Under the pieces are notes generated by a model, which had not been told where the DNA came from, did not search any database, and saw only the letters and a program-made list of their open reading frames with translations. From the NCBI GenBank assembly GCA_034509425.1, contig JAVTVJ010001703.1, forward strand, positions 62,001-126,000: a stretch of 64,000 nt of DNA. The letters run 5' to 3'. Position 1 is the stretch's first letter. Each line of letters opens with the position of its first letter. The stretch comes from Eopsaltria australis (taxonomy: Eukaryota > Chordata > Aves > Passeriformes > Petroicidae). Positions 49,840 to 62,135 of the stretch are shown here, piece after piece. A program made the position numbers and the translations under genes.

Positions 49840-50165
49840 AGCACCATCCCTGGAGGGGTTTGACCATCCCTGGAGGGGTGTCACCATCCCTGGAGGGGTT
49901 TGACTGTCCCTGGAGGGGTTTGACTGTCCCTGGAGGGATCTCACCATCCCTGGAGGGGTTTGACTGTCCCTGGAGGGGTCTCACGATCCCTGGAGGGGTT
50001 TGACTGTCCCTGGAGGGGTCTCACCATCCCTGGGGGTGTCCAAGGACCTCCTGGATGTGACACTCAGTGCCCTGGGCTGGTGACAAGGTGGGGATTGGTC
50101 ACAAGCTGGACTCGATGATCTCAGAGGTCTTTTCCAACCTCAGTGATTTGTGACTCTGTGATTTT
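49840..50165 (+). mobile_element. CR1 3' fragment with an internal 20-bp minisatellite
   Basis: The right part (50030-50165) is CR1 3' sequence ('GGGTGTCCAAGGACCTCCTG', 'GACTCGATGATCTCAGAGGT', 'TTTTCCAACCTCAGTGATTT'). The left part is about nine copies of a unit built on the CR1 word CCATCCCTGGAGGKGT. Confidence 0.7.
49843..50038. repeat. 20-bp minisatellite inside a CR1, about 9 copies
   Basis: Unit TTTGACTGTCCCTGGAGGGG, alternating with TCTCACCATCCCTGGAGGGG. Confidence 0.93.
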
Positions 50166-52104
50166 CTGCACCACCTATTCCAGACATAACTTGGAAGGTC
50201 CCCTACATTTCCAGGCTGTCACAGTGAAGTTCTTCTTCCTTTCCTTTTCAGAAATTCCCTGTTTCTCATCCCTGCAGATCTGGACCAGCCGCTGCCGGTG
50301 ACGCTCGGGGGGGTGGGGGAAGTTGGGACTTGGTGGCCTTTCCTTCACCCTGCCTTTGATGGCGTTTGCTCCCTCAGCAGCCCCAGTGCTGATGACTAAC
50401 AAACAGTTCCTGATGAAGCACCAAATGTGCTATTTCGTGTTTTTGTCCAGATTTTTTTCCTGCTGGCGAGGCGTGACGTTGGATATTTCACATGTGGAGA
50501 CCCGGTCGGAGCTCTCAGCGTGACTCGCATCGACCTCAACAGGTAAATCCCAAATTGGGAAATGCAACCAATGTCACTGGTTTATCGTGCCCAGAAATAA
50601 ATTATTCATGAATTAATCATGAATCGGTGTCATTGGGGCTTGGATGTGATTTCTAATGTGACACAGGGAGAGCATTACATAAGAAGTTCTTAGAAGGTCC
50701 AGAATTTCCACATGATCTAAATTAAGCTGGAGCTGTCTGGAATTGCCACGTGGAAGAATCGAGTGATGGAGACCTTCTCCCCTCTGCAGATTCAGTTTTG
50801 GTGATAACTGAGAAATATTCACACTTTTTAATTGCGCCCACAAACCTCCCAATATTTGCAATTCTCTTGCAGCCCAATGCAAAGATTGAATAATATCCCC
50901 ATTTAATACCCCCCTGGAATTCCAGGGAGCTCTCTGCCAACCTACAAGAGCTGGCTGTGCTTTATTCCCAATTTTCCATGAGTTTTGCCATTTTAAGCCC
51001 CTGTCTGAGGGGTGTGAGCAGCCGTGGGTGAGGTCAGTGATGCTGCCATCATCCACCTGGGGCTTTTCCTGCTCCACAAAGCAAACAGAGCTGTTGTTAT
51101 ATTTTTATTTCTTTTATTTTCCCCTGAAATCAGCTGCTGCCAGGAATTTTATGATGTTCACAGCCCGGTCCTTAGAGAAACCAACGGGATCTTGGCACTG
51201 GAGTTTCAGGAGTGAGGAACTGTGTGCTCCAAGTGAGGTTTCCTCATGTGAGTTTCTCTGCAGACAACGAAATATTGTAAAAATTTGTCAGAAAAACCCC
51301 TGAATATAGAATCCACTGCCCAAATATCACTTGCACTGCCTTTTTCTCTTTTTTTGAGCCTTCCACAGAAGCAATTTTGAGCAACTCCTGCCCTGAGCCG
51401 CTCATTGCACAAGTGCTGCTCTGAGGAGTTTCTTTTTTCTGCTTCTGGTATTACTTGGGAGGGTGGGCAGGGGGGGATGCGTGGATCTTCTGGAGAATAT
51501 TGACGTTGTCATGATTTATCATCAAAACTCTGACCAATAACACAAACCCAGCCTATTTATAGCTCTGAGGGGTCATAAGACAGAAACTCCTTATCACGGT
51601 TTGAGAAATCAGATAAGGCCAAGCCGCTGCTCGGAAGCTCCGTGTGACCTTGGGGTGAATTCAGGGCCAGCTCCACTCAATTTCCACAGCCCTGCAGCCA
51701 ATATTGGCCTGGCCACTCACCCTGTGGGCTTTTGGGGTGGTTTTTGTGCCGTGCTCACGCGGAGGGTTTGGAAATCCTGGGTTTTCTTTGCCACTCCGCA
51801 AATTGCGGATCAGTGGTGGGGATGGTGGCTCATCCTCGGGGCTCCAGGGGTGCTGCAGCATCCCCGGTGCTGCCAGGGGGTTTTCCACAGCCTCCCACTG
51901 TGTCTTTCTGCTCCAAAAGCTTTGCTGTGGTTTTTTGATCCAAAGAAGATCGGCCAGATGAGATTTTCAGAGGTTTCTGAGGCTTTCAAAGGCGTTCAGA
52001 TCCCCCTTCTGTTTTCTTTTTTTTTATTTACAGAGGGAACAGGTGATCCAACCTCCTTCTCCTGATGGATATCTTAATATGGAAACCCAAAGAAAATCCG
52101 GGAA

Positions 52105-52170
52105 TCGTGGAGTGGTTTGAGTTGGAATGGACTGGAAAGATCATTTATTTCCACCCCCCTGCCATGGGGG
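52105..52170 (-). mobile_element. Short CR1 3' fragment
   Basis: 'GTGGAGTGGTTTGAGTTGGA', then 'AAAGATCATTTATTTCCACC' and 'CCTGCCATGGGGG': the reverse-complemented CR1 terminus. Confidence 0.6.
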
Positions 52171-52760
52171 CAGAACTTGAGTTATGAAAGCAACAGAGTT
52201 CAACGATTAAAGAGCAGTTCCTGCAATCCTGCTGCTCCCCATGGGAGCTGGGGCATCAGCTCCACTCCTGCTCAGAGCTGCTCTCCTCGAGTTTCTTCAG
52301 TGATCTCCCTGGAATTTATCTTTCTGTGGAAGCCTGAGGATGATTTACTCCATTAACAGCATCAGGCATTGATGTTTTGGTTTGGTTATTGCCCTCCCTG
52401 TCTCTTTTGAGGACTGTAACTAGGAAGTGGAAGATGAAGCTGAATGGTGGAAAATCCCTCTCACTGTTTAAAAATAAGAAGATTAAAAAAAAAGAAGAAG
52501 AAGAAAAAACATGATCTGAAGCAAACTTCCTCTGCTGGCAGGAAAGGGGGGACGGGCACTTCACTCCCAATCCTCGGCAGTGTCTGTTGGAAACAGAAAA
52601 TCAAATGAAGAGCCCAAATCCTCGCAGTGCCCCTGGTTTGTATTGATGGCTAAAAGGGGCTGGGCAGGGAGGAATTGCTCAGCATTTTCCAGAGCCTTCA
52701 GCGCTCCCCCAGGTCAGGGGACAGGAGGCTGGGCTGGTGCTCCCTCTGTGTGATTCTCCA

Positions 52761-52912
52761 CTGGGATCCACTGATCCCTTTGGCTGATAATTGGGAGCTC
52801 AAAGTGACCTCGCTGAGCAGTGAAAATCCACACTGGCTTCAGCTGACATGTGCATTAACTGGGGGAAAAAAAAAAAAACAAATGAATTAAAAATGAAGAT
52901 TTCAGATGATTG
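52761..52912 (+). repeat. Inverted duplicate element, copy B
   Basis: Plus-strand partner of copy A, 5.3 kb away in opposite orientation. The longest shared block exceeds 40 bp without a mismatch; small indels occur in the A-run and after CCTTTG. Confidence 0.85.
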
Positions 52913-53597
52913 TGTGCATGATTGGATCAGGCAGAGCTATCCAGGGGAATTGGAGAAGCTTCTGGAAAAATCCACCTCGCCTCAGAGCATGATTTTCCAG
53001 GAATTTACACCTAGAGGCAAAAAAACGGTGCCCAATTTTCCTGATTTCCCCCCTTCGCACAGGATGTGTTATAAAATAAGGCAGGAATTGGAGGAGCCGA
53101 GTGGCTGTGAGGTGCCAGCCTTCCCTGCCCATCCCTCACTGCCCATCTCTCTGTGCCCTGGGGCCAGAGCTGCAGCAGAACTGCCCGAGCTCACTCACTC
53201 ACGTGCATCCATCCCGAAACCAGCCCTGGCTCCTCGGGGTTGTGAAACTGAGAGGGGAATATTAACCCAAAACCGAAACCCAGCGCCGCGAGCCGGCTGA
53301 GCACAGAATCCACAGCGAATTTACTGAAACACAGCTTTCAGTTTTGGTGAAATCTGGGCCTGGCTGGCTCCTGGGGTGATTCATTTGCTCCCTGGATAGC
53401 GCAAACTCAGAGCTGATGGCAGCCAGCTCTCAGTTTCTCCTTTATTAGGTGACACTTTTTGCCTGCACGTCAGCACGTTTCGCCCTCGGGGCAAACCCAG
53501 GCGCTGTGTGGGGCTGTCAGGTCCTTTGGCTGCTCCAGCCTCAGGCCAAACCTGGATTGTCATCAAAAGACATTTTTGGGAACGTGGTTTAGGGGCG

Positions 53598-53665
53598 GTT
53601 ATGGTGTTGGACCAGGTGATCCTGAAGGTCTCCTCCACGCTGGGTGGTTCTGCATCTCTGTGAAA
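53598..53665 (+). mobile_element. Short CR1 3' end
   Basis: 'TTGGACCAGGTGATCCTGAA' followed by 'GGTCTCCTCCACGCTGGGTG' and 'GTTCTGCATCTCTGTG' is the last ~65 bp of a CR1 in plus orientation. Confidence 0.6.
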
Positions 53666-53714
53666 TGCTCTGCGTGACTTCTGCTGTCACAGCAGCTTTG
53701 AGATCTCCAAAAAT

Positions 53715-54070
53715 AAGGATGGGAGGAAAGGAGAGCTGGGTGATGGGTGATGGGAATCCCAGGAATAAGGATGGGAGGAGCAGGAGAGCTGGGTGATGGG
53801 AATCCCAGGAATAAGGATGGGAGGAGGTGATGGGAATCCCAGGAATAAGGATGGGAGGAGCAGGAGAGCTGGGTGATGGGAATCCCAGGAATAAGGATGG
53901 GAGGAGCAGGAGAGCTGGGTGATGGGTGATGGGAATCCCAGGAATAAGGATGGGAGGAGCAGGAGAGCTGGGTGATGGGAATCCCAGGAATAAGGATGGG
54001 AGGAGCAGGAGAGCTGGGTGATGGGAATGCCAGGAATAAGGATGGGAGGAGCAGGAGAGCTGGGTGATGG
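53715..54070. repeat. 46-bp minisatellite, about 8 copies
   Basis: Units contain GATGGGAATCCCAGGAATAA and GGATGGGAGGAGCAGGAGAG; one copy lacks the GCAGGAGAGCTGGGT part. Confidence 0.95.
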
Positions 54071-56085
54071 CTGTGGAATCCCAGCAGAGCCTGGCCCAGA
54101 GCCCCGTGCTGGTCCCAGTGCTGCTGGTGCTGCTCTGGCACCACTCCCAGAATGTGAGATTTCCTCCCCTCCTGAGCATCCCTGGGAGAATTCGGGAAGC
54201 CACACCTTTCCCTGGTGCTCTGAATTTTATATTCCACCACAAAACAGCCCAAATGCTGGTAAATCTGAGTATTTATCACTTCTGTTCTGTGGGATTGTTC
54301 TCCTCGATAAACCTCCACGTGCTGCATGTGGCACCTGATGATTTGTGCCATTTTCTGTGTCTGCTCATTCAAGTCTTCAAAGTAAAGAATTCAGCTTTGG
54401 TTTTTTATAACATTAACAATTCTTTTCCCAAGGAAAGCCCTTTGATGAGGAGCAGCCCCCCAGGGCTGCCTGCCCAGCTCTTCCATGAGTCATGGAAGCA
54501 TCTCTGGGGTTCAGCTGGGGATCTCCAGGCTGACTGGGAAAAAATCCCTCTCCTTGGAATCAGCAATTTTCTTCAATTCTGATTAATTTAATCTTTTTTC
54601 CACCTCTTTATCTCTTTTAGATTGGCCACTTGCCAAGCTGCAATCTTTCTCTGTCCGTGGTGAAACCCATGGGAGCAGCCAGCACTGCTGGAAAACGTGG
54701 AGCAGGTAACGTGAATTCTGATTGCAGTGCTAAATATGAAAGAGGGGAGAAAAAAAGGCTTAAAATTAGAATCAAGCAGAGTAATCAAATGTAAATCCTG
54801 CAGGGAAGATGTGCATGGGGGTTCCTTGTGGGTTTTAAAAGTGGAAGTTTGATTTTTCTCGGGGCACTTTTGGTGTTTGCTGAGCAGAACTCTCTCCCTC
54901 GGAGGGACCTTTCGAGAGTTTCGTTTCTCAGTGAGATTTGATCCTCCCAGCATGGGCAGGTCTCAGGCAGGTCCTGATTGTGCTGCAGCACTTTCTGTGC
55001 ATGGATGTTACGTGTGCTCGTGCCAAACAAAGCCTCTGAAACCTCCTGGAAACTGCAAAAGCCTCGTTCATTAACCTGTGTTTAATCTCACTGGCAGATT
55101 TGAGTGAGATTGAAAGAAATCTGAAATATTTGCACATCTGCAGATCTTATTGGGCTTTGCATCGTTCGCTCCCGGGTGCTTCTGCTCACCCCCAAAGGCA
55201 GGGCAGTGCTTTTCAGGCAGCTACACCTCGATTTGGGATGAAATAACCAATTTGCTCCACAGGGTGGGCAAAAAAGTTAGAAAAACAACATGAAAAATTC
55301 GCTCTCTGAATGGGAAATCTGGTTACGTGTACCCAAGCTGTGGCTTTGAAATTTTTGAGCAACTCCTGAGTGGCTGCAGTTTTGGGATGAAAATTTCCCA
55401 TGGAAAATTTAATTCTCCAGTTGGTCCCTGAACTGGGCAGGGCTGAGCTGGGGTCGTGTGGGGTGGCCTTGGCATCACAGAGAGAATGAACAGCCCAGGT
55501 TTGGGCACAGGGACACTTTGGGTGGGCTCACACAGACACAGAGGTGGCAGCTGAAACCCGAGTGCTGGCTAGCTAAAAGAAAAAAAAAAAACAAAGCTTT
55601 TTGAGCTGTGTTATTTAACTCTCAAAGTCTGAAATATGCACTTCCCTTTGGGGAAGATGCCATTTGTGATAATCAAAATACGAGTTCACATTTGCCAGAG
55701 CAGGGGAAACAATTATCTAACCTTCCACACCCCCCACCCCGGTGACTAAATGAATTTTCTGCAGAACAGCCAGCAATGCTTGAGATCCTCCACCACGCTT
55801 TTCCTCTTCCTCAAAGGTGAGTCTTACATGACGAGGAAAAAAGAAAAGCATATTTTGGGTTTTTTTGGTTTGGTTTTTCAGTTTCTTTCCTCTATGGGAG
55901 TGAAATCCTGTCTCAGCAGCAGCAGCAGCAGCAGTGCCACCGGTGAGTCACCGGGGAGTGTCACGTCTGCTCTGGGCAGTGGTGGCATCACTGGGATGTG
56001 TCCCTGACCTGGCCAAGGACAGGACAGGGGGAGCCCAGGGTCACCCCCAGGGTCAGCCCCAGCTCTGGGGCGATGCTCCCTGGGG

Positions 56086-56662
56086 GATGTGGCACTGTCC
56101 CCTTCCTACTGCACCTGAGGGATGTGGCACTGTCCCCTTCCCACTGCACATGGGGGACGTGGCACTGTCCCCTTTGCACCGTGGCACTGTCCCCTTTCCG
56201 TGGCACTGCACCTGGGGGACGTGGCACTGTCCCCTTCCCACTGTCCCCTTTGCACCTGAGGGATGTGGCACTGGATGGGGGACGTGGCACTGTCCCCTTC
56301 CCACTGCACATGGGGGACGTGGCACTGTCCCCTTCCCACTGCACCTGAGGGATGTGGCACTGTCCCCTTCCCACTGCACCTGAGGGATGTGGCACTGTCC
56401 CCTTCCCACTGCACCTGAGGGATGTGGCACTGTCCCCTTCCCACTGCACCTGGGGGATGTGGCACTGTCCCCTTCCCACTGCACCTGAGGGATGTGGCAC
56501 TGTCCCCTTCCTGCTGCACCTGGGGGATGTGGCACTGTCCCCTTCCCATTGCACCTGAGGGATGTGGCACTGTCCCCTTCCCACTGCACCTGAGGGATGT
56601 GGCACTGTCCCCTTCCTGCTGCACATGGGGGGCGTGGCACTGTCCCCTTCCTGCTGCACCTG
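56086..56662. repeat. 35-bp minisatellite, about 16 copies
   Basis: Units contain GATGTGGCACTGTCCCCTTC followed by CCACTGCACCTGAGG. The first third is irregular, the rest very regular. Confidence 0.95.
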
Positions 56663-56772
56663 GGGTCAGCCTGGGCTGGGCTGTTGGTGTCTGACAATGG
56701 CAGGAAAAGCCCCAGAGGGACAACCATGGGTGATGCCCTGAATCAGGATTCAGGCGTTCCCTTGGGATTCAG

Positions 56773-57112
56773 GCATTGTCTCGGAGTGAGGGACATTGTC
56801 TTGGAGGAGGAACATTGTTTTGGGTTGAAGGACATTGTCTTGGGATGAGGGACATTATTTTGGGTGAGGGACATTGTTTTGGGGTGAAGGACATTTTCTT
56901 GGGGTGAAGGACATTGTCTCGGATGAGGGACATTGTTTAGGGGTGAGGGGCATTGTCTTGGGATGAGAGACATTGTTTTGGTGTGAAGGACATTGTAATG
57001 GAGAATAGACATTGTTTTGGGATGAGGGATATTGTCTTGGGATGAGGGACATTGTCTAGGGGTGAGGGGCATCATTTTGGGTTGAGGGACTTTGTTTAAG
57101 GGTGAGGGACAT
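56773..57112. repeat. 20-bp GAGGGACATTGT minisatellite, first array
   Basis: About 16 diverged units of the form TTGGGATGAGGGACATTGTC. It is followed by a single-copy-like flank (57113-57190) that recurs after the second array. Confidence 0.95.
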
Positions 57113-58817
57113 TATCCCAGCCTCTCCAGAAGTCCCTGAGCCCCCCAGAGCTTGGCAAGGAGCTGCTCTGCCCATCCTGAAGCTGCTGAGAGCCCAGGGC
57201 ACTGTGAACCCCTCGGGAAGGATCCTGGAAAGCAGCTGAGCTTCATACCCTGGGCTCTGGATGCCTCTTGGAGCGTGGCTGAATAAAACCCACATTTCCC
57301 TCAGCTGAGCCACTCTCAGCCTGCTGCTCCCCATGAGGCAGCACCCGGTGATTGGTTTTCAGAATTATTCGAGTGGTTGTGGCTCAAAACGTGGCTGAGC
57401 CGAGGGTACACCGTGTACCTCCCAGCAGAGCCTCCTCACCGAGTGTTTTCTGACTCATCTGTCGAGTTGACCGAGAAAAACAATTTTTTTTTCACTTCTG
57501 TCAGCAGCACTGCAGAGCTGGGGCTGGGCTGGTGCTGGTCCTGGCCAGGCTTTCTGCCCTTAACGAGCTGCACTAATTAGCAGAGAGGAGAGAGGACCAG
57601 TCTGGTTTTTGGGGCTGGCAGAGGGCGTTGCCATCACAGAGCAAACGTGGGTGCTGAGCTCACGGAAACGGTGACATCAGGGATGGCACCTGCAGGGTGC
57701 TCCTGTCAGCGCCTGGGCTCGGGAGGATCGTGCCAGGTTAGCTCTCGTTCAGATGAGGTTTCGGCTCTGGAGTGGAGAGGCAGGGATTTGTACAATTAAA
57801 TCTTGATCTTTAAGGAGCTGAGAATTCCGTTTCAGCTCCCCATTGCCGCCCAGCTAAGGTGAGAGCAGGGCTGGCTCACAAATTACATCACTTCAGGTGT
57901 CAAAGAAATGACACCAGTGCAGAAAAACCAAGTGGAAACATTTCCTTGTGCCGCTGGAAACACAATTACAATTCTTTGCACGGGTGTTTGGTGAGCTGCA
58001 GCATTATCAGGGCAGCTGTAACACCCCACAATCATTTCTGTTTCACGTGGCTGGGTTGGTTTTTGCTGCTTTTTTCCTGAAGGGGATCAGGAATTGTTCC
58101 TGAGCCCACAAATCGCTGTTGGATGTTGTTATTAAGGCTCGACTCTTCCCTTATTAAAATTTCTGGCAGCATTTCTCTCACTCACGTTCTGTGCCTCTAG
58201 GGACCTGAGAAAAACCATTATCAGGCTCATCTGAAACGCTGGTTTACCTAAAGCTGCTGTGAAATAGGGGCGATGACAAAGAATGGCAAACCGAGGCTGG
58301 GCTGTCGAGTGTTATCAGAACTTCTTAGAGCACAAAAAATGCATTGAAAGGCACTATTGAAACTGGTGCCTTATCACCCTCAGACACTTTACTGGAAACC
58401 TGATGTTAGACGTGATCTGGGACCTGCCCTCGAGAGCGGGGCGCCCTCGGATCACAACGGCTCCATGGCGATTTCTCTGAGGATTTTTTTTTTAGGATGA
58501 AATGAACGATTTGAAATTAATAATTTGAAATGAATTATCGGGGATGGATTGAGTGGGGTGGGGGCAGGATCAGCACTGCAGTAACTCCCAGTAACTCCCA
58601 GTAACACCAGTGTGGTGCACAGGGGGTGGGAGCTGGGTTTCCCAACGTGGCCAGCCGGGGGTGAGTCAGTGCCTTGTCCCCTGCGGGTGTCTGGTCCCTG
58701 TCACGCTCCCGGGCTCTCCAGGACCGTGCCCTGTGTTAGTCACCGTCCCAAGCCCTTTGTCCGGAGCAGCCTGGCGCTTTCTGCTGCCCTGGAGATGTTT
58801 TGTCATCGCAGCAGTGA

Positions 58818-59036
58818 CGGCGCAGGGTGACAGCGGTGCTGGGTGACAGCGGTGCAGGGTGACAGCGGTGCAGGGTGACAGTGGTGCAGGGTGACAGCGG
58901 TGCTGGGTGACAGCGGTGCAGGGTGACAGCTGTGCTGGGTGACAGCGGTGCAGGGTGACAGCGGTGCTGAGTGACAGCGGTGCAGGGTGACAGCGGTGCT
59001 GGGTGACAGCGGTGCTGAGTGACAGCGGTGCTGGGC
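58818..59036. repeat. 16-bp minisatellite, about 13 copies
   Basis: GTGCTGGGTGACAGCG and GTGCAGGGTGACAGCG intermixed. Confidence 0.95.
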
Positions 59037-59204
59037 AGGGCTGAGCATTGTCCCTGTGGGGACACAGAGAGGTCCCATAGGCTCCTTCTTCCCTGGGAGC
59101 TGTGGGGACATGGCGAGGTCCAGGAGGCTCCACCTGGCGTTATTTTCCTGCTGCTCTGGTGATATTCCCTCTGATCCTGGATCAGCCCATTTGTGGCTGT
59201 GTGA

Positions 59205-59432
59205 TGAGGGACATTGTCTTGGATGAGGGACATTGTTTTGGGGTGAGGGACATTGTCTTGGGGTGAGGGACATTGTTTTGGGGTGAGGGACATTGTCTTG
59301 GGGTGAGGGACATTGTTTTGGGGTGAGGGACATTGTCTTGGGTGAGGGACATTGTTTTGGGGTGAGGGACATTGTTTTGGATGAGGGACATTGTTTTGGG
59401 ATGAGGGACATTGTTTTGGGGTGAGGGACATT
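59205..59432. repeat. 20-bp GAGGGACATTGT minisatellite, second array
   Basis: About 11 more regular units, TTGGGGTGAGGGACATTGTC alternating C/T at one place. Followed at 59432-59500 by the same flank as the first array (CCCAGCCTCTCCAGAAG, GGCAAGGAGCTGCTCTGCCC). Confidence 0.95.
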
Positions 59433-60044
59433 GTCCCAGCCTCTCCAGAAGCCCCTGAGCCCCTCAGAGCTGGGCAAGGAGCTGCTCTGCCCATTCTCAA
59501 TCTGCTCACCACGGACCTTGCATAAACCATTTCTCAGATGAGTTAATGACCCCCAGGGCTGAGCTTTATTTAATTCCTGAGCTCACAGCCCTCCCTGCTG
59601 CCTTTGCTCGTTGTTTGGGCCGTCGCTACCCTCAGAGTGCCCTGTCACAACGTGCCTGCCATAAAATCCCGAGGGAGGAGCCCTTCCCCGTGAGCCGGGA
59701 GCTGCCTGGAAGCGTTCCCGGGGACAGGAGCGCTTTCCCTGCCCCATTCCCAGCCCTCAGTGCCCGAAAGGTTTCACTCTTCCGAGTGAATAGAGCGCCC
59801 GGGGGAATCACTTCCCATTGCACTGAGCTCATCTGCAGCGTCACCATGCTGAGTTTCAGAAATCCCTGCTCCTTCTTTCCCTCTTCCTTCCCAGAGCAAA
59901 GGAGGGGCGATTTGCTGGTTTATTGGGGGTATTTTCATGCTGCTGTAGCGGGCGGGGTGATGACAGCTTGGGGAAAGCCAGGCAGGGGAGATTCGCTTCC
60001 ATCGCGATGTGCTGATGGCTTTAAACTGCGAGAGGGCAGGGATA

Positions 60045-60262
60045 GATTTGGGATGAAATCAGGGATTTTGGGAAGAAATTCCTCCCTGTGAGGGTGGGGA
60101 GGTTGTTCAGGGAAGCTGTGGCTGCCCCCGGATCCCTGGCAGTGTCCAAGGCCAGGCTGGATGGGGCTTGGATCACTCTGGAGCAGTGGGAGATGTCCCT
60201 GCCCGTGGGGCACAGATGGTCTGGGAGGTCCCTCCCAACCCAAACCATTCCGGGAACCCCGC
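60045..60262 (+). mobile_element. CR1 LINE 3' fragment
   Basis: 'GTGAGGGTGGGGAGGTTGTT', 'GGCAGTGTCCAAGGCCAGGC', 'GGAGATGTCCCTGCCCGTGG' and 'CCCAACCCAAACCATTCCGG', in CR1 order. Confidence 0.85.
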
Positions 60263-61734
60263 TGGTTCCACTCCTGCTCTGAAATGAGAGGTCTTTGGAC
60301 ATCCCCCACGTCCAGCACTCGGGGTGCTCCATCACCACCATTTCACAGACACTAAAACCCAAAAATGAAAATCTCTCTGGGCTGTCCCCCGCCCCGATGG
60401 GGTTTTCCTCTTCCTTGCCCTTGTGGTGAGGGTCCAGAAGGTCGGTGACAGGACAGAGAGGCTGAGGACACGTGCAGAGATCTGCACAAGGCCCTGGACC
60501 CCAATAATCCAACATTTCCCTCCCGTTCCTGTATCATCCCAGCCTCTCTCCTCTTCCTCCCCCTCAGCCTTCAACCCACGTCCCTTTCTTGCCTTCTGGC
60601 TCTTGGCTGACCCATCCTGGGCGTCAGTTCAGTTACCAAAAGGAAAAAAAAAACTGAAAAGAAAGAAATCCTTTCATGTCTTCTGCCATTTACATAATGA
60701 AGTAAGAGCTCTCTGCCTCTTCCCTTGTTTCCTCACCCGCGCTGGGCGTGCACCGGGAGCGCTGCCACTTCCTCTGCAATTCCAGCTGGGAACTGGGGGA
60801 GGAAGGCAGGAATTGACAGGTCTGTGCTGCCCCAGATCCCTCCAACACCTCAGCCAGGGCAAATCCATCCTGCTGCAGCCGGGCCCTGCCCTCTGCCTGG
60901 ATTGCAGAGGGGTGAGGGAGGCACGGTGGGTGCGTTTGGGGCAGTGCCAGCAGCCCTGTGTGCAGCACCCTGACTAGCCTGGGCAGAAAATCCATCTTCC
61001 TGGTGACAGATCTCTGCTCAAGACCGAGCTTGGTTATCAATAAATGAATGAGTCAGCCGTGTGCAGGACAGCCCTGGCCCACAGGCACAGGATACACCTG
61101 CATTGCAACAGGGGCTGCTGCTCCCGGCAGGAACCCGCTCCAGAGGCTGCCTCTGGCATTACAGGGGTGACTTTGCCACCCCAGCACCCTCCAGCTCCAG
61201 CTGCCCATCCCTCCTCATCCCAGAAACTCCATGGAGTTTATCAACTGCACATTTTTTTGTAGACAGAATGAAGCTCTCTCCAAAGGGGCCTCAGAAAAAA
61301 TCAAACCATCCTCGGAGCCAGCAGCACAGGGATCTGGGGTTTGCACCAGCATTGTCACCTCCATGTGACAGCCTGTCCCAGCTGACATACCCTGGGGACA
61401 GCCTGGAGCTGAAATTCCAGGAGGAGAACGTGTGGTCTGCTCAAAGACCTGGGCTGCATCAGCAATTAAAGCTCCTGGTGGGATGAGCACGGATGTCACG
61501 GTGCCACTGGGCTGGGGGGCTTGGGAAGGTGTCGGTGACATTTCTGTCCTTCTGCAGGGACTGTGAATAATGATCCCCAAAGCCACCTGTGACCCCAGAA
61601 AGCAAGGGACTCCTTCTGCCAGCATGGTGAGACTGTGTCTTCCAAAATCCCTGACCTTGCATTTCTGTGTCTCCAACACCGGGAATACGGATGGAGAAGT
61701 GTCCAGGAACTGAGGAGACTGGGACCAGCATTCC

Positions 61735-62135
61735 CTGAATTTGGGACCAGGATTCCCTGAACCTGGGAGCAGCATTCCCTGAATTTGGGACCAGCATTCC
61801 CTGAATTTGGGACCAGGATTCCCTGAACCTGTGAACAGCATTCCCTGAATTTGGGACCAGCATTCCCTGAATTTGGGACCAGGATTCCCTGAATTTGGGA
61901 CCAGCATTCCCTGAACCTGGGAGCAGCATTCCCTGAATTTGAGACCAGGATTCCCTGAATTTGGGACCAGCATTCCCTGAATTTGGGACCAGCATTCCCT
62001 GAACCTGGGAGCAGCATTCCCTGAATTTGAGACCAGGATTCCCTGAATTTGGGACCAGCATTCCCTGAACCCAAGAGTAGCATTTCCTGAATTTGGGACC
62101 AGGATTCCCTGGATTTGGGACCAGGATTCCCTGAA
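61735..62135. repeat. 22-bp minisatellite, about 18 copies
   Basis: Units read GAATTTGGGACCAGCATTCC plus CT, with GAACCTGGGAGCAG and GAGACCAGG variants recurring in a three-unit higher-order pattern (compare 61910-61975 with 62000-62065). Confidence 0.95.

Noticed and set aside
55988..56727. Five long frames on both strands rich in Gly-Thr-Val-Pro-His or Cys-Pro-Leu-Pro
   Set aside because: The 35-bp minisatellite translated; no independent coding evidence.
58736..59530. 264-codon minus frame with Asn-Asn-Val-Pro-His-Pro repeats
   Set aside because: Spans two minisatellites (16-bp and 20-bp units).
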